Positions 11,816-23,523 of a stretch of 64,000 nt of DNA are shown in pieces. Below the pieces are notes generated by a model, which worked only from the letters and a program-made list of their open reading frames with translations, was not told the origin of the DNA and made no database searches. The translations under genes and the position numbers were made by a program. The DNA is from Endocarpon pusillum Z07020. Taxonomy: Eukaryota > Ascomycota > Eurotiomycetes > Verrucariales > Verrucariaceae. The first letter of the stretch is position 1. Each line of letters opens with the position of its first letter. The stretch covers positions 143,740-207,739 of the forward strand of contig NW_006913602.1 of NCBI RefSeq assembly GCF_000464535.1, given 5' to 3'.

Positions 11816-13376
11816 ATGGCGTTGGGAGTTGATGCTGGGACAAGGCCAGTTGGCTTCACGCCTGGCCCAGGTGAGAGACGACTTGACGTTGGTATCATAG
11901 GCGCAGGTATTGCTGGTTTAGGTGCGGCGATAGCCCTCGGCCAAGCAGGACACCATGTCGAGGTCAGTACTTGTTGGATTCTGCGCCGCTGGAGATTGTC
12001 AGTGGCATAGCTTGTAGTTGGCATAGAATGCTAACAAGTTTTCTGCATAGGTTTTCGAACGGTCTCGTTTCGCAAACGAAGTCGGTGCCGCGATCCATTG
12101 CTGCCCCAATGCGACTAGGGTACTTCGACAGTACGGATTCGACTTTGAACGTGCCAGTGCGGACCTTTTTGGCTGTGGTACGGTCATGAAAGGAGACACC
12201 ATGCAACCAACGTACTTCGCCACATATGAAGACTGGGAGTCCACTTACAGCGCAACGGGCCATTTCTTTCATCGTGTTGATATGCACACTGGGTTAAAGG
12301 AGTTGGCACAGAAGCCGGGCTTGAATCCCGGCTTTCGGGCTGCGAAGATCAGATTGTCGGCTGAAGTTATGGACATCGACTGTGAAACTGGCTTCATTGA
12401 ACTTGCTGATGGTCAGCATTTTCGCAAAGATGTAATCATCATTGCTGACGGGGTTCACTCACGATTTGTATATAAGATTTCCGATGACATTTCACCAGCA
12501 AGACGGACAGGACAGTCCATTTTTCGATTCCTAATACCAACCGAAAAGTTACGGGCGAATCCTCTGACCGCTACCATCTTCCCTGAATCAGAGCCATCCG
12601 GTATACGCGTTGCAGTCCTGGGAAACAGACGGATGGTTTGGTACCCTTGTCGCAACGGCACCGTACAGAACTTTGCCTTGATCCATGCCGATGAACGATA
12701 CTCTACCAATGTCGAAGATTGGGACGCCCCAGCATCAAAAGATGATCTCTTGACGACATACCAGGCATTTCATCCTGCTCTTGTGGAGATTTGCAACCAG
12801 GCAGAAGACATCAAATTGTGGCCGCTGTTGTTTCGACAGCCGAACCCGATCTGGACCAAGGGTAGAGCTGTTCTCATTGGAGACGCAGCCCACCCTATGC
12901 TTCCACACCAAGGGCAAGGGGGCGCTCAAGCATTAGAAGACGGCGCCGCTTTGGGTGTCCTCCTTTCTCATATTCCGGAAGCAGATTGCTTCCCACATAC
13001 TGAGACGGATAGCCCGAGATCATCAAGTGAAGGCTCTGAAATTGTGACTGAAGGAGGCCACATAGATTCTTGCATTGCAGATCGCCTTCACTTGTTCCAA
13101 GAAATCCGAAAAAATCGAACAGCAGCGATTCAAATCTTCTCAAATGCTGGGCAAGATGAAGCAGAAAAGATCCAGAGGGATGCGAAACCATATGTGAATG
13201 GCAAGGTACCTACAAACCAACAAGAGTTTCACGAATATAACTTTGGCTATAACGTGGTCGACGATTGTTTGATGGCGTTGAAGAGGCTCGAGGAGGCAGG
13301 GAACAAGGTCATATTTCCAATAGAGCATGCTCCAGCCGACGCCGTTGCAATCTCTAAAGCTCGTCGGATAGATTGA
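11816..13376 (+). CDS. FAD-dependent monooxygenase (salicylate-hydroxylase-like), second copy
   Basis: Two exons, 11816-11962 and 12051-13376, give 490 residues. The 88-nt intron has a GTCAGT donor, a GCTAAC branch site and a GCATAG acceptor, and falls right after the first beta-strand of the FAD fold. The motifs are in order: G-x-G-x-x-G at residues 29-34, VFERS at the end of strand 2, ADGVHSRF, and LIGDAAHPMLPHQGQGGAQALEDG. The reaction class is NAD(P)H-dependent aromatic hydroxylation. An insertion rich in Ser/Asp/Glu follows the GD motif. A dead alpha/beta-hydrolase gene lies just downstream, so the pair may once have worked in one pathway; that is inference. Confidence 0.9.
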
Positions 13377-13449
13377 TCTTGTCTAGATATCGGTGTTGTG
13401 CGTAATACTTCTTGCCTTTTGGGACTTGGCTATTGAGTTGTATTGGTTG

Positions 13450-14210
13450 CCATGTGGGCTAGGCAGTGTGGTTATCGAATCTACTCTTCAAAAGACTCCA
13501 GCAATTGGGTAATTCTGAAATGCAGTAGGGGCACCAACAGATGGTGCGCAGAGGACAACACCTGCAAACTCGATACGTGGTGTTTAATTAATGAAGTAGC
13601 TTGCCACTGCAGTTGCGATAGCGGTGCCTAGGGATTGTGAAACAAAGACAATGTGCTGAGGGCACATGAGCGACGTCGAGTGCCCACCTCACCACCGCTA
13701 CGGCATCCTCGAGTACATCTTTCTCAGTTTGCATCCTTTCGTTCATCCAGAACCTCGATAGTCGAAGGCCAGGACGAAGGTATGATTAGAGTCAATGGAC
13801 GAAAGCATTCTAGTTATATGTATCGGTTCTCTTGAGCTGGCCTATTGTCCCGGCATGGTTCATCATGAGCTAGGCCAACCAGACAATAATTGGGAGTTAG
13901 CCTATCCCATGAATTATAGGCGCTGTCAGTCACGCTCCAAAGGTTCATCTCAGCCAGAACGCTGAACTTGCAGTAAATTATCAGCGGCTTATGTGGATCC
14001 TCGGCAAGCCTCTGTACGGCCAAATTCCTGTTTAGACTCGCCAGACGATGCGACGGAGTCCCCACAGCTGAGTGCAGCTTCATGCATCGCGTAGAGCTTC
14101 ACAGGGGTCACCAGCCACGCAAACACATTGCTCCCATCCCCAATTGGGATCCAGACGGAGTTGAGTAATCTGGTTGCCTGCGACGTTGAATGATGGATGG
14201 TAAGCACAGG
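13450..14210 (-). pseudogene. Decayed alpha/beta-hydrolase gene
   Basis: Reading the minus strand from about 14210 downward gives recognisable pieces of one alpha/beta-hydrolase in shifting frames: an N-terminal piece (VWIPIGDGSNVFAWLVTP), then AVQRLAEDPHKPLIIY, then AFDYRGSG ended by TGA, then TEKDVLEDAVAVVRWALDVA, then the nucleophile elbow in HIVFVSQSLGTAIATAVASY ended by TAA, then a downstream VVLCAPSVGAPTAFQNYPIAG. The order matches an intact enzyme of this family. At least two frameshifts and three stops make it non-functional. The elbow reads S-Q-S-L-G-T where the family has G-Q-S-L-G-T. No intact copy is in the window. Confidence 0.85.
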
Positions 14211-14829
14211 CAGGAGAGTTATGCTCCAACCAAGTGAGACAGTTCAGTTGAGATGGACCTAGCCTTAGTAACGTACAAAAAGAGGGTATCGGTTGTAGAT
14301 AGTCTTAGGGGGGAACAAAATCAGTGGTCCGCCAAGACACCGGAATGGATCATCACTCACTGCAAAAATTTTCCCACATTTCGAGCAATCTGCTTGCCAT
14401 ATTTAGCAGTAGGGAGAGTAAGTTACCTGAAGAAATGTGACAAATGTTTTGAGATATATCTTATGGTTACACTGCAAAGTATACATCTCATAATCATTTT
14501 CATCTGACTTTTGACCCTTAGATTACCAGTTCTTTCACAGGTTGAAGAATGACATATTTGTAATATAAACGTAATGCAAGTCAAGGTCTCAATATCTTGC
14601 TTGCTACAACAGGCATGTTAGATATTGCTGTTGTGCTGGAGCAAGAGAGTGGCCTCCGTAGCAGAGAGGTCACCTGAAGGATAGTGACGTTTCAAGGGTC
14701 AGCACTCCAAGATTTAGGTGCTTGGGGTAAAGGAATCGATAGTAATAAACCTATGGTGGTTCGGTATTAAAAGAGCAACCCCCCGTACAAGACCATAATA
14801 GAAGCTACTTGTCCTTCAAAACCTAGGAA

Positions 14830-15675
14830 TCAATAATACGCAAGTCGTAGATCATTTTCCCATATTTCCATGGCGCCAGAGGAACTACACCATTTACCCT
14901 TAACAGACTCCCTGCCCACCCCCTCAACCGGCGCTCCAACCGCCAATCTCTGTTCTTTGGAAACATAGGCATCGTTCCTTTTCTCATCCCTCGTCAATGG
15001 CCGAATCGTCCTCAGTTCCGCCTCGGCCTTGTCCATCGACTCGATCATCTTTCTGCAAGCTTCCATCTTTTCCTCGATCGCACGTTTCCAAAGCTTTCTC
15101 CTGTTTTTCTCTGATCTCAAATCCTTAACATCAGTCGCTGACATCTGCCGCCAATTCCCACAGGATTTTGCGTTGATACTATCGATGGTCTCCTGGGATT
15201 GGGCCATAATCTGGCGGTCCCGTTGGATGGCATCTATGGCTGTTAGAAGGATCTTGTGCTGGCGACGAAGAAACCCTCTTATTTCCGTCTCTCTGTTCTC
15301 GTCGTCTTTGACTACTTGTGCCTGTGCTGCTTGTGCTGGTTGTTGCTCAGACGGTCTGACCTTGATTGGTCTCAGTCCCAGTGCTGGTGCTGGGATGGGG
15401 ACGGGGACGGGGACGGTCTGGTTAGCAGATACGGCTGTCTGCTGAATTTGACGCGACTGCACTTTTTGATTGGGACCGGCCATAGGGGTCAAGGGATCTG
15501 GCGCGCATTGTGTTTGCTGTTGCTCTATTGGCTGCCCCTGTGCTGGTCTCTGTTGCGCTCGCATCTGTCGTGAGAACTTTGGTAAAACTGGTATTTGCCA
15601 CCGTGATGTCTTTTGAGGTTGCGTATCTTGGTCGAGAGCAGTATCTAAACGTGATAGCCTTTGTCGCGAGGCCAT
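14830..15675 (-). CDS. Q-rich hypothetical protein with coiled-coil segment
   Basis: A 281-residue frame begins at ATG 15675. Residues 30-130 are Gln/Pro/Ala-rich and disordered (P-V-P-V-P-I-P-A-P run). Residues 135-225 are charged and strongly helical, with IRGFLRRQHKILLTAIDAIQRD and RKLWKRAIEEKMEACRKMIE, a likely coiled coil. The C-terminus is short and polar. No domain is recognised. The helical segment supports real coding, but a missing upstream exon is possible. Confidence 0.55.
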   Translation of the reverse strand: MASRQRLSRLDTALDQDTQPQKTSRWQIPVLPKFSRQMRAQQRPAQGQPIEQQQTQCAPDPLTPMAGPNQKVQSRQIQQTAVSANQTVPVPVPIPAPALGLRPIKVRPSEQQPAQAAQAQVVKDDENRETEIRGFLRRQHKILLTAIDAIQRDRQIMAQSQETIDSINAKSCGNWRQMSATDVKDLRSEKNRRKLWKRAIEEKMEACRKMIESMDKAEAELRTIRPLTRDEKRNDAYVSKEQRLAVGAPVEGVGRESVKGKWCSSSGAMEIWENDLRLAYY

Positions 15676-17032
15676 CTTTGGTGATGCCCAATCCAAAACT
15701 GGAGCGACCCGATGTACCAACAAACACAGATTCCGGTCCTAGCCAACCCGAGAGATATGGAGACTGGTTGCGAGTTGGTGATATGCTGGACTGAAGGATG
15801 ATCCACAGGATGAAAGGGTCTTATCGAAAGCCCAGGGAGAGTAAGAGAAAAACAAGTCCAGGGCTCATATCATAAAGCACGTTATCGTTGTGATCAGCAG
15901 GGATACATGCAGAAGGTGTTTCTGCCCACCCTTCTTTGATGGGCTAGTCGATTTCACCAATGTGGAAACATGCCACCGAAGCAGTAAATGGACAGCGAAT
16001 GAAATGTCCCTTGCTTACCGGGGTCATGCACACGGCACCTTTTGTGACCCCAGGACGGATTGAAAGAGTGTTCTGGAGTCTTGACGACTTTGACGAGACA
16101 TGTTTCGTTTCCGAAAATGACCAATTGACGCGGTGGACATGAAGAAAGTTCCCACCACACAATCACAGGATGAGTAACCCAGAAATGCCGCTGATGCCAC
16201 TTTAGATGTCTGAGCTTGCCCACAAGGGTGACCAGTAAGCAACGCAACCTGTATGCTGCATGCATGCTGTACGTACATCTCGACCTTGCTGACGCGAGAC
16301 AAAAAGTAGGTACACGTGTTTCCAAGTCCCTGTTTAGGCAACTTTGGTGACATGTGCCAGCCGCGGGTAAGTGGACGAAAAGCTTCATTGGCCTCCCTGT
16401 ATAAGCTTCGATAATCTGAAGCGGACCCACACTGCAATATTCGTACCAGATTCGTTACAACATGTTTCAGAGGTTCACACTTTCTGGTCGTGCTACCAGA
16501 GATGAGCCGAGCATGCCTCTCATAAACCAACCATGGCTATGAGGGTGCAAGTCAGAAGAATTGATTAAGGTGTTGGATTCATACTTACCAAACGAGTTGG
16601 ATGATGGATGTTGTGAGTGTTGCACTGCAAGCGGGGCCGAATTTTAGGAGTCCTGACCTAGTAGGGAGTACACTGTTGTGGTGTTGTACCGTACCAACAA
16701 ATTGCTAAGAACCTATCAAGAGATTATAAATACCAGCTTTTATAACAATATTTGTAAAAATCTCGTAAGATCCTTTTTCCCAAGAAAATGAAAACTTTTA
16801 CTCTGTAAGTTAGTAAATCAGGCTTGATAGTCTTAGCAACCCGGCCCAGGGCCGGATTCCGACACGGTGATGGGAATGCCCAGAAGTGCAGATACATGAG
16901 ATGGTTATTCCTCGGTAATAATCCAGTCTTTTGACGCATGCTTCACGCATGCGGGGAGCGCACAGTCCATACTCCTGACACACGGATGAGATTTGGTTAG
17001 GTTGAAATAGGCACTAATGCACCTCAGCATAC

Positions 17033-17135
17033 TGTCAAAAGTCATTAATGTACGCTAAAACTAGAACGCTGCTAGCAAACTCTAGCTGAAATTAGCGCCA
17101 CGTAATTTACCGCCTTTAGAGAGGGAACCCTTACA
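17033..17135. repeat. Dispersed repeat family B, copy 2
   Basis: This copy aligns with 9114-9215 (blocks GTCAAAAGTCAT, TACGCTAAAAC, CTGCTAGCAAACTCTAGC, GTAATT, GAGAGGGA). Most differences from copy 1 are transitions, and copy 2 is the more A/T-shifted, as expected after repeat-induced point mutation or long neutral decay. Confidence 0.65.
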
Positions 17136-18534
17136 TGCACAACTCCGTACTAGATCGTATCTTGATCGAACGTACGCAGCGCGATGCCAAAAGTAGGCTA
17201 CGCTTCAATCGGATGCTGAACATAGCCTACTATATAGGCACTAGAAGATGCGTCGTGGAACAGTATCTAATCAACTAGGGTGAAGGCCTCCGATACTCGG
17301 TGACCAAAGGAGAAAAGCTTTGAGGGAGGAATGTTATGATTTAAGGTGGCGGTGTGGCCTTAGCAGATGATTCTGACCATCCAATCTTTTTGCTGCATGT
17401 ATGGCGTGGTAGTTTCGCATGTGGAGAATGTATGGCACACTGCTCTGACAAGGAACATGTAGGTTTCTTTTTTAGAGGTGGGACAACAGAGCAGCATCAT
17501 AGTGCAAGCAAGATGTGCTAAGGTGACTGTGGCATGTTCTCTTCTTTCCGGTATAGGGACTCCCAGCTGGCAGAAAGTTAGCGAATGATGCTGCGTGGCT
17601 CTCTATCTGTCAATGCCGCTGCGCATACTGAACATGCACATGGTTATAATTATGGAGGCCTATCGCTCAAGAGAAAGGCGCTGATTGAAGTGGAAATTCC
17701 TCTATACACCGTGTATAAAGTACCTGGACGATTGTTCTCGCAGAAAGACAACATCTAGCGGGAGGATCTAGATATCACAGGCTTTCATTGATGTGATTTC
17801 GTCGTTGAAATTGGTCAGGGCATAGCCAAGATCGCAGAGGGGCATGCTTTATTCACTTCTGGAACTTCTGCGACAGTCAGAAGATAGCTACATCGCGCTG
17901 CTGCGACAGTCGGAAGACAGGGGACATCGCAGACACCAAAACGAGCGGTTGGCCTAAAAGGCATCTCCCTTCAGTGGAACAAGTACCGTGTTGCGTAGCT
18001 AAGGTAATTTCATATCGAAGCGCGGGATACTTGAGTTGTTAGAGAACAAGAATGACGTCTCGAAAAAGCTTCTCAACAGCCAGTTCCGACCAGCAACAGT
18101 ATCAATTAGTTTTCAAAATGCTCATCGCCTTCGGTTCCGACCTACATAAGGAGACCCAACAGATGTAAGACATACGGTAAGACTTTCGAAAGGAAATTTC
18201 GCTGGCAAATTCTGTGTAACGATCTCTGTTCTATGGAGTGAGATTATATTCAGTGTTGAATGTAGTCTCGAATGAGGCGCTGGAGGACTGCGTGTGTCAA
18301 GTTGCTTGCCAGAGCCTGAACCATGGTCATGAGCCTGTCCATTGCAGGCTAAGTTCGACCTTGTTATGCACATCACCTGCCTGGAAATGCATCAACACGA
18401 GGATGGGTGCATTAGTTCAGAGTAAAACGATCCAGTAGGCTCTAAACTGTTGCTTTTCCAATCAAATATCACCGGCTCTTACACCAACATCCATATTTCA
18501 AGAAAGCCGGAAGGAGAACAGCCAAAAAGACTCT

Positions 18535-18776
18535 GTACTACGGGGCCCTTGAAGTAATGTAGTTCAGCGCTAGTATCTTTACTCGTAAACGTCATCTGTA
18601 CAGATCAGCTATGTCTGAAAGAAATTAGATGTGATGATTAAACTCATTCAGAATGATTGCACACAAAACAAGCTTTACAATGACGAATCATAGGGCTGTA
18701 TCTACGTAAGCAAAACTAGCTGCTTTTAGCACCAGACTAGCGATACTTCAAGCCTTCCCCGTAACTAGTAGTACGT
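18535..18776. repeat. Dispersed repeat family A, copy 2
   Basis: Same orientation and extent as 511-745. Shared blocks include GAAGTAATGT, AGCGCTAGTATCTTTACT and TAGCACCAGACTAG. It ends at a GTAGTACGTAGTA palindrome, which may mark the element's border. Confidence 0.7.
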
Positions 18777-20432
18777 AGTAAAGAGCGGGCGTATTTTTAG
18801 CCCGAAGAAGAATCCCACTTTCAACATCTGATGTCCTTTTTTCACAGGGAAATCTTGGTAAAGATTTATCATTCGTCAAATATCCTTGAAGCCTCCTTTT
18901 GTTGTGATGAAGTCATTGGCTTCTCAAGCATTCATCTATGCTTATTGGCCATAACAGTGCCGCTTAGTTCTTTACAGCTTAACATTGCTTCCTGAAAGCT
19001 TGTTCGTCATGCATGACCAAGTTATCAATGAGTTTAAGGACACGAAGTCTGGCTTCAAGTAATCCAATGTCCGCCAAGCTGCATCGGGCTCGAGGTGCGT
19101 GGAGACAGGAAAGAAGATCGAGACAACTGCTCGATAGTTCGTAATCAACTTTTCGCATGATGCACGCTGTCTGGCTTGAGCATGTGCTTCGCTGTCTCTA
19201 GAGTATTCCTGCGATTTCTACCCCCCTGGCGGGCTGTCAGCGTTTACCAGGAGTCTTGCGCTCTGTCGACACCTCAAAATCTGCCTTAGACCTCCAGCCC
19301 ATCTTCGCAAGTTTACCCAGACATGACCGATGAATGGATATGGATATGAGAGTGGTCTTTTGCCTCTACTACTGAGCTGAATGTTACTTGGGCAAAGCCA
19401 CCTCAAAACACTTATAACAGTTTATTTTACAAATCAGTCCATGTGAAGAGCATACGTCAGCAGGTTGCAGCACTCTTCAACCATTGACACACCAATGCCC
19501 GTCGCACAACCCTCTATCACATTAGGGGCTTGATCGAAGATTGTTTCGACGTACGCCTGGTTGCGTGCCAGAGGACTCTCGGCTTATTGCACGGTGGGGG
19601 ATGGAAAAGTTCGAACGATCCATGTCATTCGCCGGTCAGATTCCTCCCTAGCACAAGAGAAACAGAGCAGAAGAGGTTGATATTAGGTGAGGACTGTCGC
19701 GGACCCACTGCCACAAAGGGCGAAGCTGACGTGTAGGCAACACGGCCTCCCCGTGCATACCTGCCTTTAGCCGCACCCAGCGCGATACCATCGACTGCTC
19801 AAGGCAAGTCGAGCCTGGAGCACGGGGATCAGCGTGGCGCAGACTGCCAACTAGAGCCGCCACGTATTCGTATCCGGGTGCAGATCTGAGCCATCCCCTT
19901 TATGGCAATACGTGCGAGGCTCTCCTGGAATCTGCCGCCTTCCCTATTTAGCTATTATTGTTCCACGAGAAATGGACAAATCACACTTTCTACCGTTTGG
20001 GCAGCACACATGCCCACCGCTCCTTCGTCGTACGAATTCTGTGCCTAGATTGGCAAATGCTCCAACAGCCTGAGTTGAAAGGGCGCCCAGCCAGGCCTTG
20101 GCACTGACATTGCTTGCAATACGTCGGTTTCTCGCTCTGAGAGCCTGGGGGACTTTGTTTCAGCGATGCCGTATCTTCGAAATGGGTGCGCCCAAGGCAC
20201 AGCCAGAACCACAGGTGCTGTCATGGAGCACCTAAAAAATGGCTCAGCACCTCGTACTTGCTTCTATGGGAGACAGGGGAAAGGGGAGGGAGGATATAAA
20301 GATGACGACCCAGTCTCCCACCGGTCGAGTCTGTTAGCAGCAGATCCTCCCATAGTTGAGAATAATATATTAGTATCCCTTCTACCACAGCAACACCTCT
20401 TCTTTGGGTGAAGAACCACCACCACCACCAGC

Positions 20433-21480
20433 ATGGCTGACGCCCCCTTCTCAATCTATCCCTTCTCCCCATCCATTGCAGCCGCCATCCTCTTCACCGT
20501 CCTTTATGGTCTCTTAGCCATCCACCACACCTACATGCACATTATCTACCCTCGCCGCCACAGACCCAACCCAAGCACCAGCCGAGCCTGCGGATGCAGA
20601 CACAACTACACCATCCCCACCGCCCTCGCCGCCGGGCTCTCCACCACCGGGTACGCGCTGCGCATCTCCTCCATCCAGCAGAACCGCGACATCGGCCTCT
20701 ACGCCTCCAGCAGCAGCCAGATCGTCATCGCGCCCATCTTCGTGTGCGCGACGCTGTACCTCCTCCTGGCGCGGCTGATCCGGCGCTGCCTCCCGCTCAG
20801 CTCAACAACCGCCACACCTCCAGCACCGCCACCACCACGACGCCCAACGCGAACGATTCCACGCCGAGCGCGAGCCCGCACCCGTCTCGGCCCCAGACCT
20901 TCTTCAAGATCCCCCCCCTCTGGCTCGGCCGCCTCTTCATCACCTCGGACATCCTCTCCTTCCTCACCCAGGCCGGCGGCTCCAGCCTCGCACCGGCACC
21001 AACATCCTCCTGCTCGGCCTCGCCTTGCAGCTCGCCACCTTCACCGCCTTCGTCGCCCTGCTCTGGCTGTTCGTCTGTCGCGTGCGGGCTCTCGCCGCCA
21101 TGGGACGTGGAAATGGAAATGGAAGTGCAAGTGTAAGTGTGGGCAGCAGCGCCTTCGAGCCGGAGATCAAACAGCTGCTGCTGGGCGTCGCGGTGGCGAG
21201 CGTGGCCATCGAGATCAGGAGCGTGTACCGCGTGGTGGAGTTCGCGCTGGGGATTGACGGATACCCGTTTCGGAATGAGTGGATGCTGTATGTGCTCGAG
21301 GCGGTGCCGATGTGGGCGGCGATTGCGGCGTTGGGGTGGTGGCATCCGGTCAGGCTTGTCAAGGGGGGGATTTTGCCGGAGGTGGTGAAGGAGGAGGAGA
21401 ANNNNNNNNNNGGGGGGGGGATGTTGAGGTGGGTTTGGAGATGCGCAAGTAAGGTATGGTATGGCCGCGTGCTGATATAG
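20433..21480 (+). CDS. RTA1-like seven-helix membrane protein, with two apparent frameshifts
   Basis: The protein belongs to the RTA1 family (fungal lipid-translocating/resistance proteins such as RTA1, RTM1, RSB1) with seven membrane helices. The frame from ATG 20433 runs through helices 1-3 (IVIAPIFVCATLYLLLARLIR). It must shift near 20783 to continue as A-L-P-P-A-Q-L-N-N and the conserved PPLWLGRLFITSDILSFLTQAGG, and shift again near 20990 to continue as T-G-T-N-I-L-L-L-G-L-A-L-Q through the last helices to TAG at 21480. Each shift is explained by one missing base in very GC-rich sequence. A 10-N gap sits in the C-terminal tail. Sequencing error is as likely as a pseudogene. Confidence 0.8.
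21402..21411. other. Assembly gap (10 N) followed by a G run
   Basis: Ten Ns precede nine or more Gs inside the coding region of the RTA1-like gene. The true length and frame across it are unknown. Confidence 0.99.
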
Positions 21481-21632
21481 GGGTTGGGTGTGATTGGATG
21501 AGCTGGGTTGGGTTGGGAGGGTGCTAGGGCGTCTGGAACGGAGCGGCGCTGGATTGGAATGTATGTATGTTCTCAATCTCATTGTTCGATTAACTACTCT
21601 GTCCTTCCGAGCGGCCGTTTGAAAAAGCTGAC

Positions 21633-21950
21633 GTGACCGTACCACATGTGCAACGGATCCCCATTCGCAACGTTCTAACTCTCTATCCCTATCCAAATCA
21701 TCAAGCCCCTAATTTTAGCTCGCTGTCATTTTGCAAAATATTCATCAAAACCAGCAGCACAGAGAATGATCGAATGGCCAGAATCAAGCAATGTTGGTTT
21801 ACAAGATGACAATCTCAGTTATTTCAATCAATTATATTTCCAGAATAACGCCAGCAACGTTTGCATAACCGAAACACTATGCCAGAACGCCACGCAATTT
21901 CTGTTGCGAATGGAATGGAGATCCGTTGCACATGTGGTCCGGTCCCGTCA
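21633..21950. mobile_element. MITE-like palindromic element
   Basis: Inverted arms at 21633-21672 and 21903-21950 share the core ACCACATGTGCAACGGATC and flanking GTGAC and CCATTCGCAAC blocks; the right arm carries small insertions. The interior (about 230 bp) is A/T-rich and non-coding. It lies between the convergent 3' ends of the RTA1-like and Zn2Cys6 genes. I see no clear target duplication, so superfamily is unknown. Confidence 0.7.
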
Positions 21951-22068
21951 CGAAGTGATGGCTATGAAATGAGAGATGAGCGGTAGAGATCTATCATACA
22001 ATACCAACGACACGACCCATCTAAAACCCAACGGGATGTCCGTCTTTCCCTCGCTCCAAACGCCCAGC

Positions 22069-23523
22069 TCAATGCGCCAAAATCTTAAACGTCATGTCGC
22101 GATAATTGCCGCCATTCAAGGCCTGAATCTCGCTCCTGACCGTCTGAAAGACGTCTCTGGACCACACCAAATACGGCCGCATGCGCTGCGGCGTGCGCTC
22201 CCAGATCTTCTCCCCCCACTCGACCGTGCCCAGCAACGTCCTCGCCTTGGTCGCATCGTTCAGCGCCGGGAACTCGTGCACCAGCAACGGCACCATGAGC
22301 ATCTGCAGGGCCAGGAAATGCGCCATGAGCAGCTGCGCGGGCGTGTTGTGCGGATCGACGAAGACGGCGAACTGGTCGTGGCTCATGTCCCAGAGGGTGG
22401 CGTAGAGGCGGACGAAGTTGAGGTAGCCGGCCTTGGGCGACTGCTGGAGGGCCAAGAGGGCAGATGACAAGGAGGCGTGGAACTGGTGGTCCATGGTTGT
22501 GCGGAGGAGCGGGCGGAGCGCTTCGACGGCGAGGACGGCCGGGGTGATCAGGGTGGGGGATATGTTGGGGAAGTGCTCGAGCCGGGGCAGCATGATGCGG
22601 AAGTGCATGTTCTGGTCGAGGTTGAAGGCGGTCCGGGTTTCTTGTTTGTAGATCTGCTCGGTCACCAAAGCGCAGCCGCGCACCATGGTGATGAAATCCG
22701 TCATGCCGTCGCCCATGTACGAGGCTTGGAAGGTGAGGGCGTAGCAGGCGGCCAGGAGGGCGTCGGATTCGCCGTAGCTTCGGCTTTCCTTGGCCAGCGC
22801 TTCGTTGAGGCCTTTGATGGCTTGGCCCTGGTGGATCATGGCGGTGGTGCTGTAGTCGGTTTGGGGCGACATCCGCGTCAGGTGGGATGCACCCAGCGCA
22901 AGGAGAGCATGCATCAGATACTCATGCTAGTTAGATACCATCAGCTAGAGTACGTTGTGATGGTCGTGGAGCTTCGTACTTGTTGCGCAAAGATTGGAAT
23001 GTCCTGCACCCAGACCGAGTCGTTGCCCAGTGGCAGATGGGGATAAGCAACAGTCAGGAAGTGATGGAAACAACGCATATCATCCATGTTGAAAGAGGTT
23101 GGGGGTGAGAGGGTAGCTGGGAGCTTGGGTTCATCATGTCGAACCACCGCCCGGTTGGGTCTCGATGCACATGATGGGCGGCGTACAATCTTCGTGGTTG
23201 CCTGCGATGGATATTCACATTTTAGTTCCTTGACCAGACAATTCTCGCACGACGGTTTGGTTTCCTGGCACTGCTGGGTGTTAGTGAGAGGAGTGATCAG
23301 GCCCATCCGCCTCCCTAACCTTGATCTTTCGACACTTGCAGTTGAGACAGCCTCCGCGAGATTTCTTATGAGAGCGGCGGGTGAGGTTCGGCGCCAGCGT
23401 GCGAGGTGTCTTCTTGGGCGGAGAGTCACGTCCCCTAGGCTCGGGCCAGGGTGCATGGTTGAATACTTCTTCAGCACTGTCCCCGTCAACGGGTGCACTA
23501 GTACCCCAGGAATAATGGGACAT
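22069..23523 (-). CDS. Zn2Cys6 transcription factor
   Basis: Predicted exons (minus strand) are 23523-23320, 23270-22980 and 22926-22069, giving 450 residues; introns are 49 and 53 nt, both phase 0. The binuclear zinc cluster spans the first intron: Cys59, Cys62, Cys69, Cys76, Cys79, Cys86 with the usual R-K-x-K between Cys62 and Cys69. Residues 10-55 are Pro/Arg-rich. The C-terminal fungal-specific regulatory region starts near H-E-Y-L-M-H-A-L-L-A-L-G-A-S-H-L, the pattern of the Upc2-like/C6 finger group. Nuclear DNA-binding regulator; targets unknown. It converges on the RTA1-like gene. Regulation of that gene is possible, since Upc2-type factors act on sterol and lipid genes, but this is inference only. 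Confidence 0.9.

Larger units (their letters stand above)
15676..20432. other. Gene-poor accessory segment with repeat relics
   Basis: About 4.7 kb without a gene I can support. Overlapping minus-strand frames at 15954-16530 compete in different frames and match no family. The segment holds family B copy 2, family A copy 2 and TACGTAGTA-type palindromes near 18770. No tRNA, rRNA or transposase remnant is recognised. Confidence 0.6.

Noticed and set aside
15954..16530. Two overlapping minus-strand open frames of about 160 codons
   Set aside because: They lie in different frames over the same DNA, have no domain, no low-complexity signature of real coding and no supporting splice structure.
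17340..17520. 58-codon open stretch with several Cys and His
   Set aside because: No start codon, no family, and the length is expected by chance in this base composition.
20797..21696. Long Arg/Pro-rich minus-strand frame across the RTA1-like gene
   Set aside because: It is the GC-rich antisense shadow of the membrane protein, spans the N gap and has no plausible protein character.
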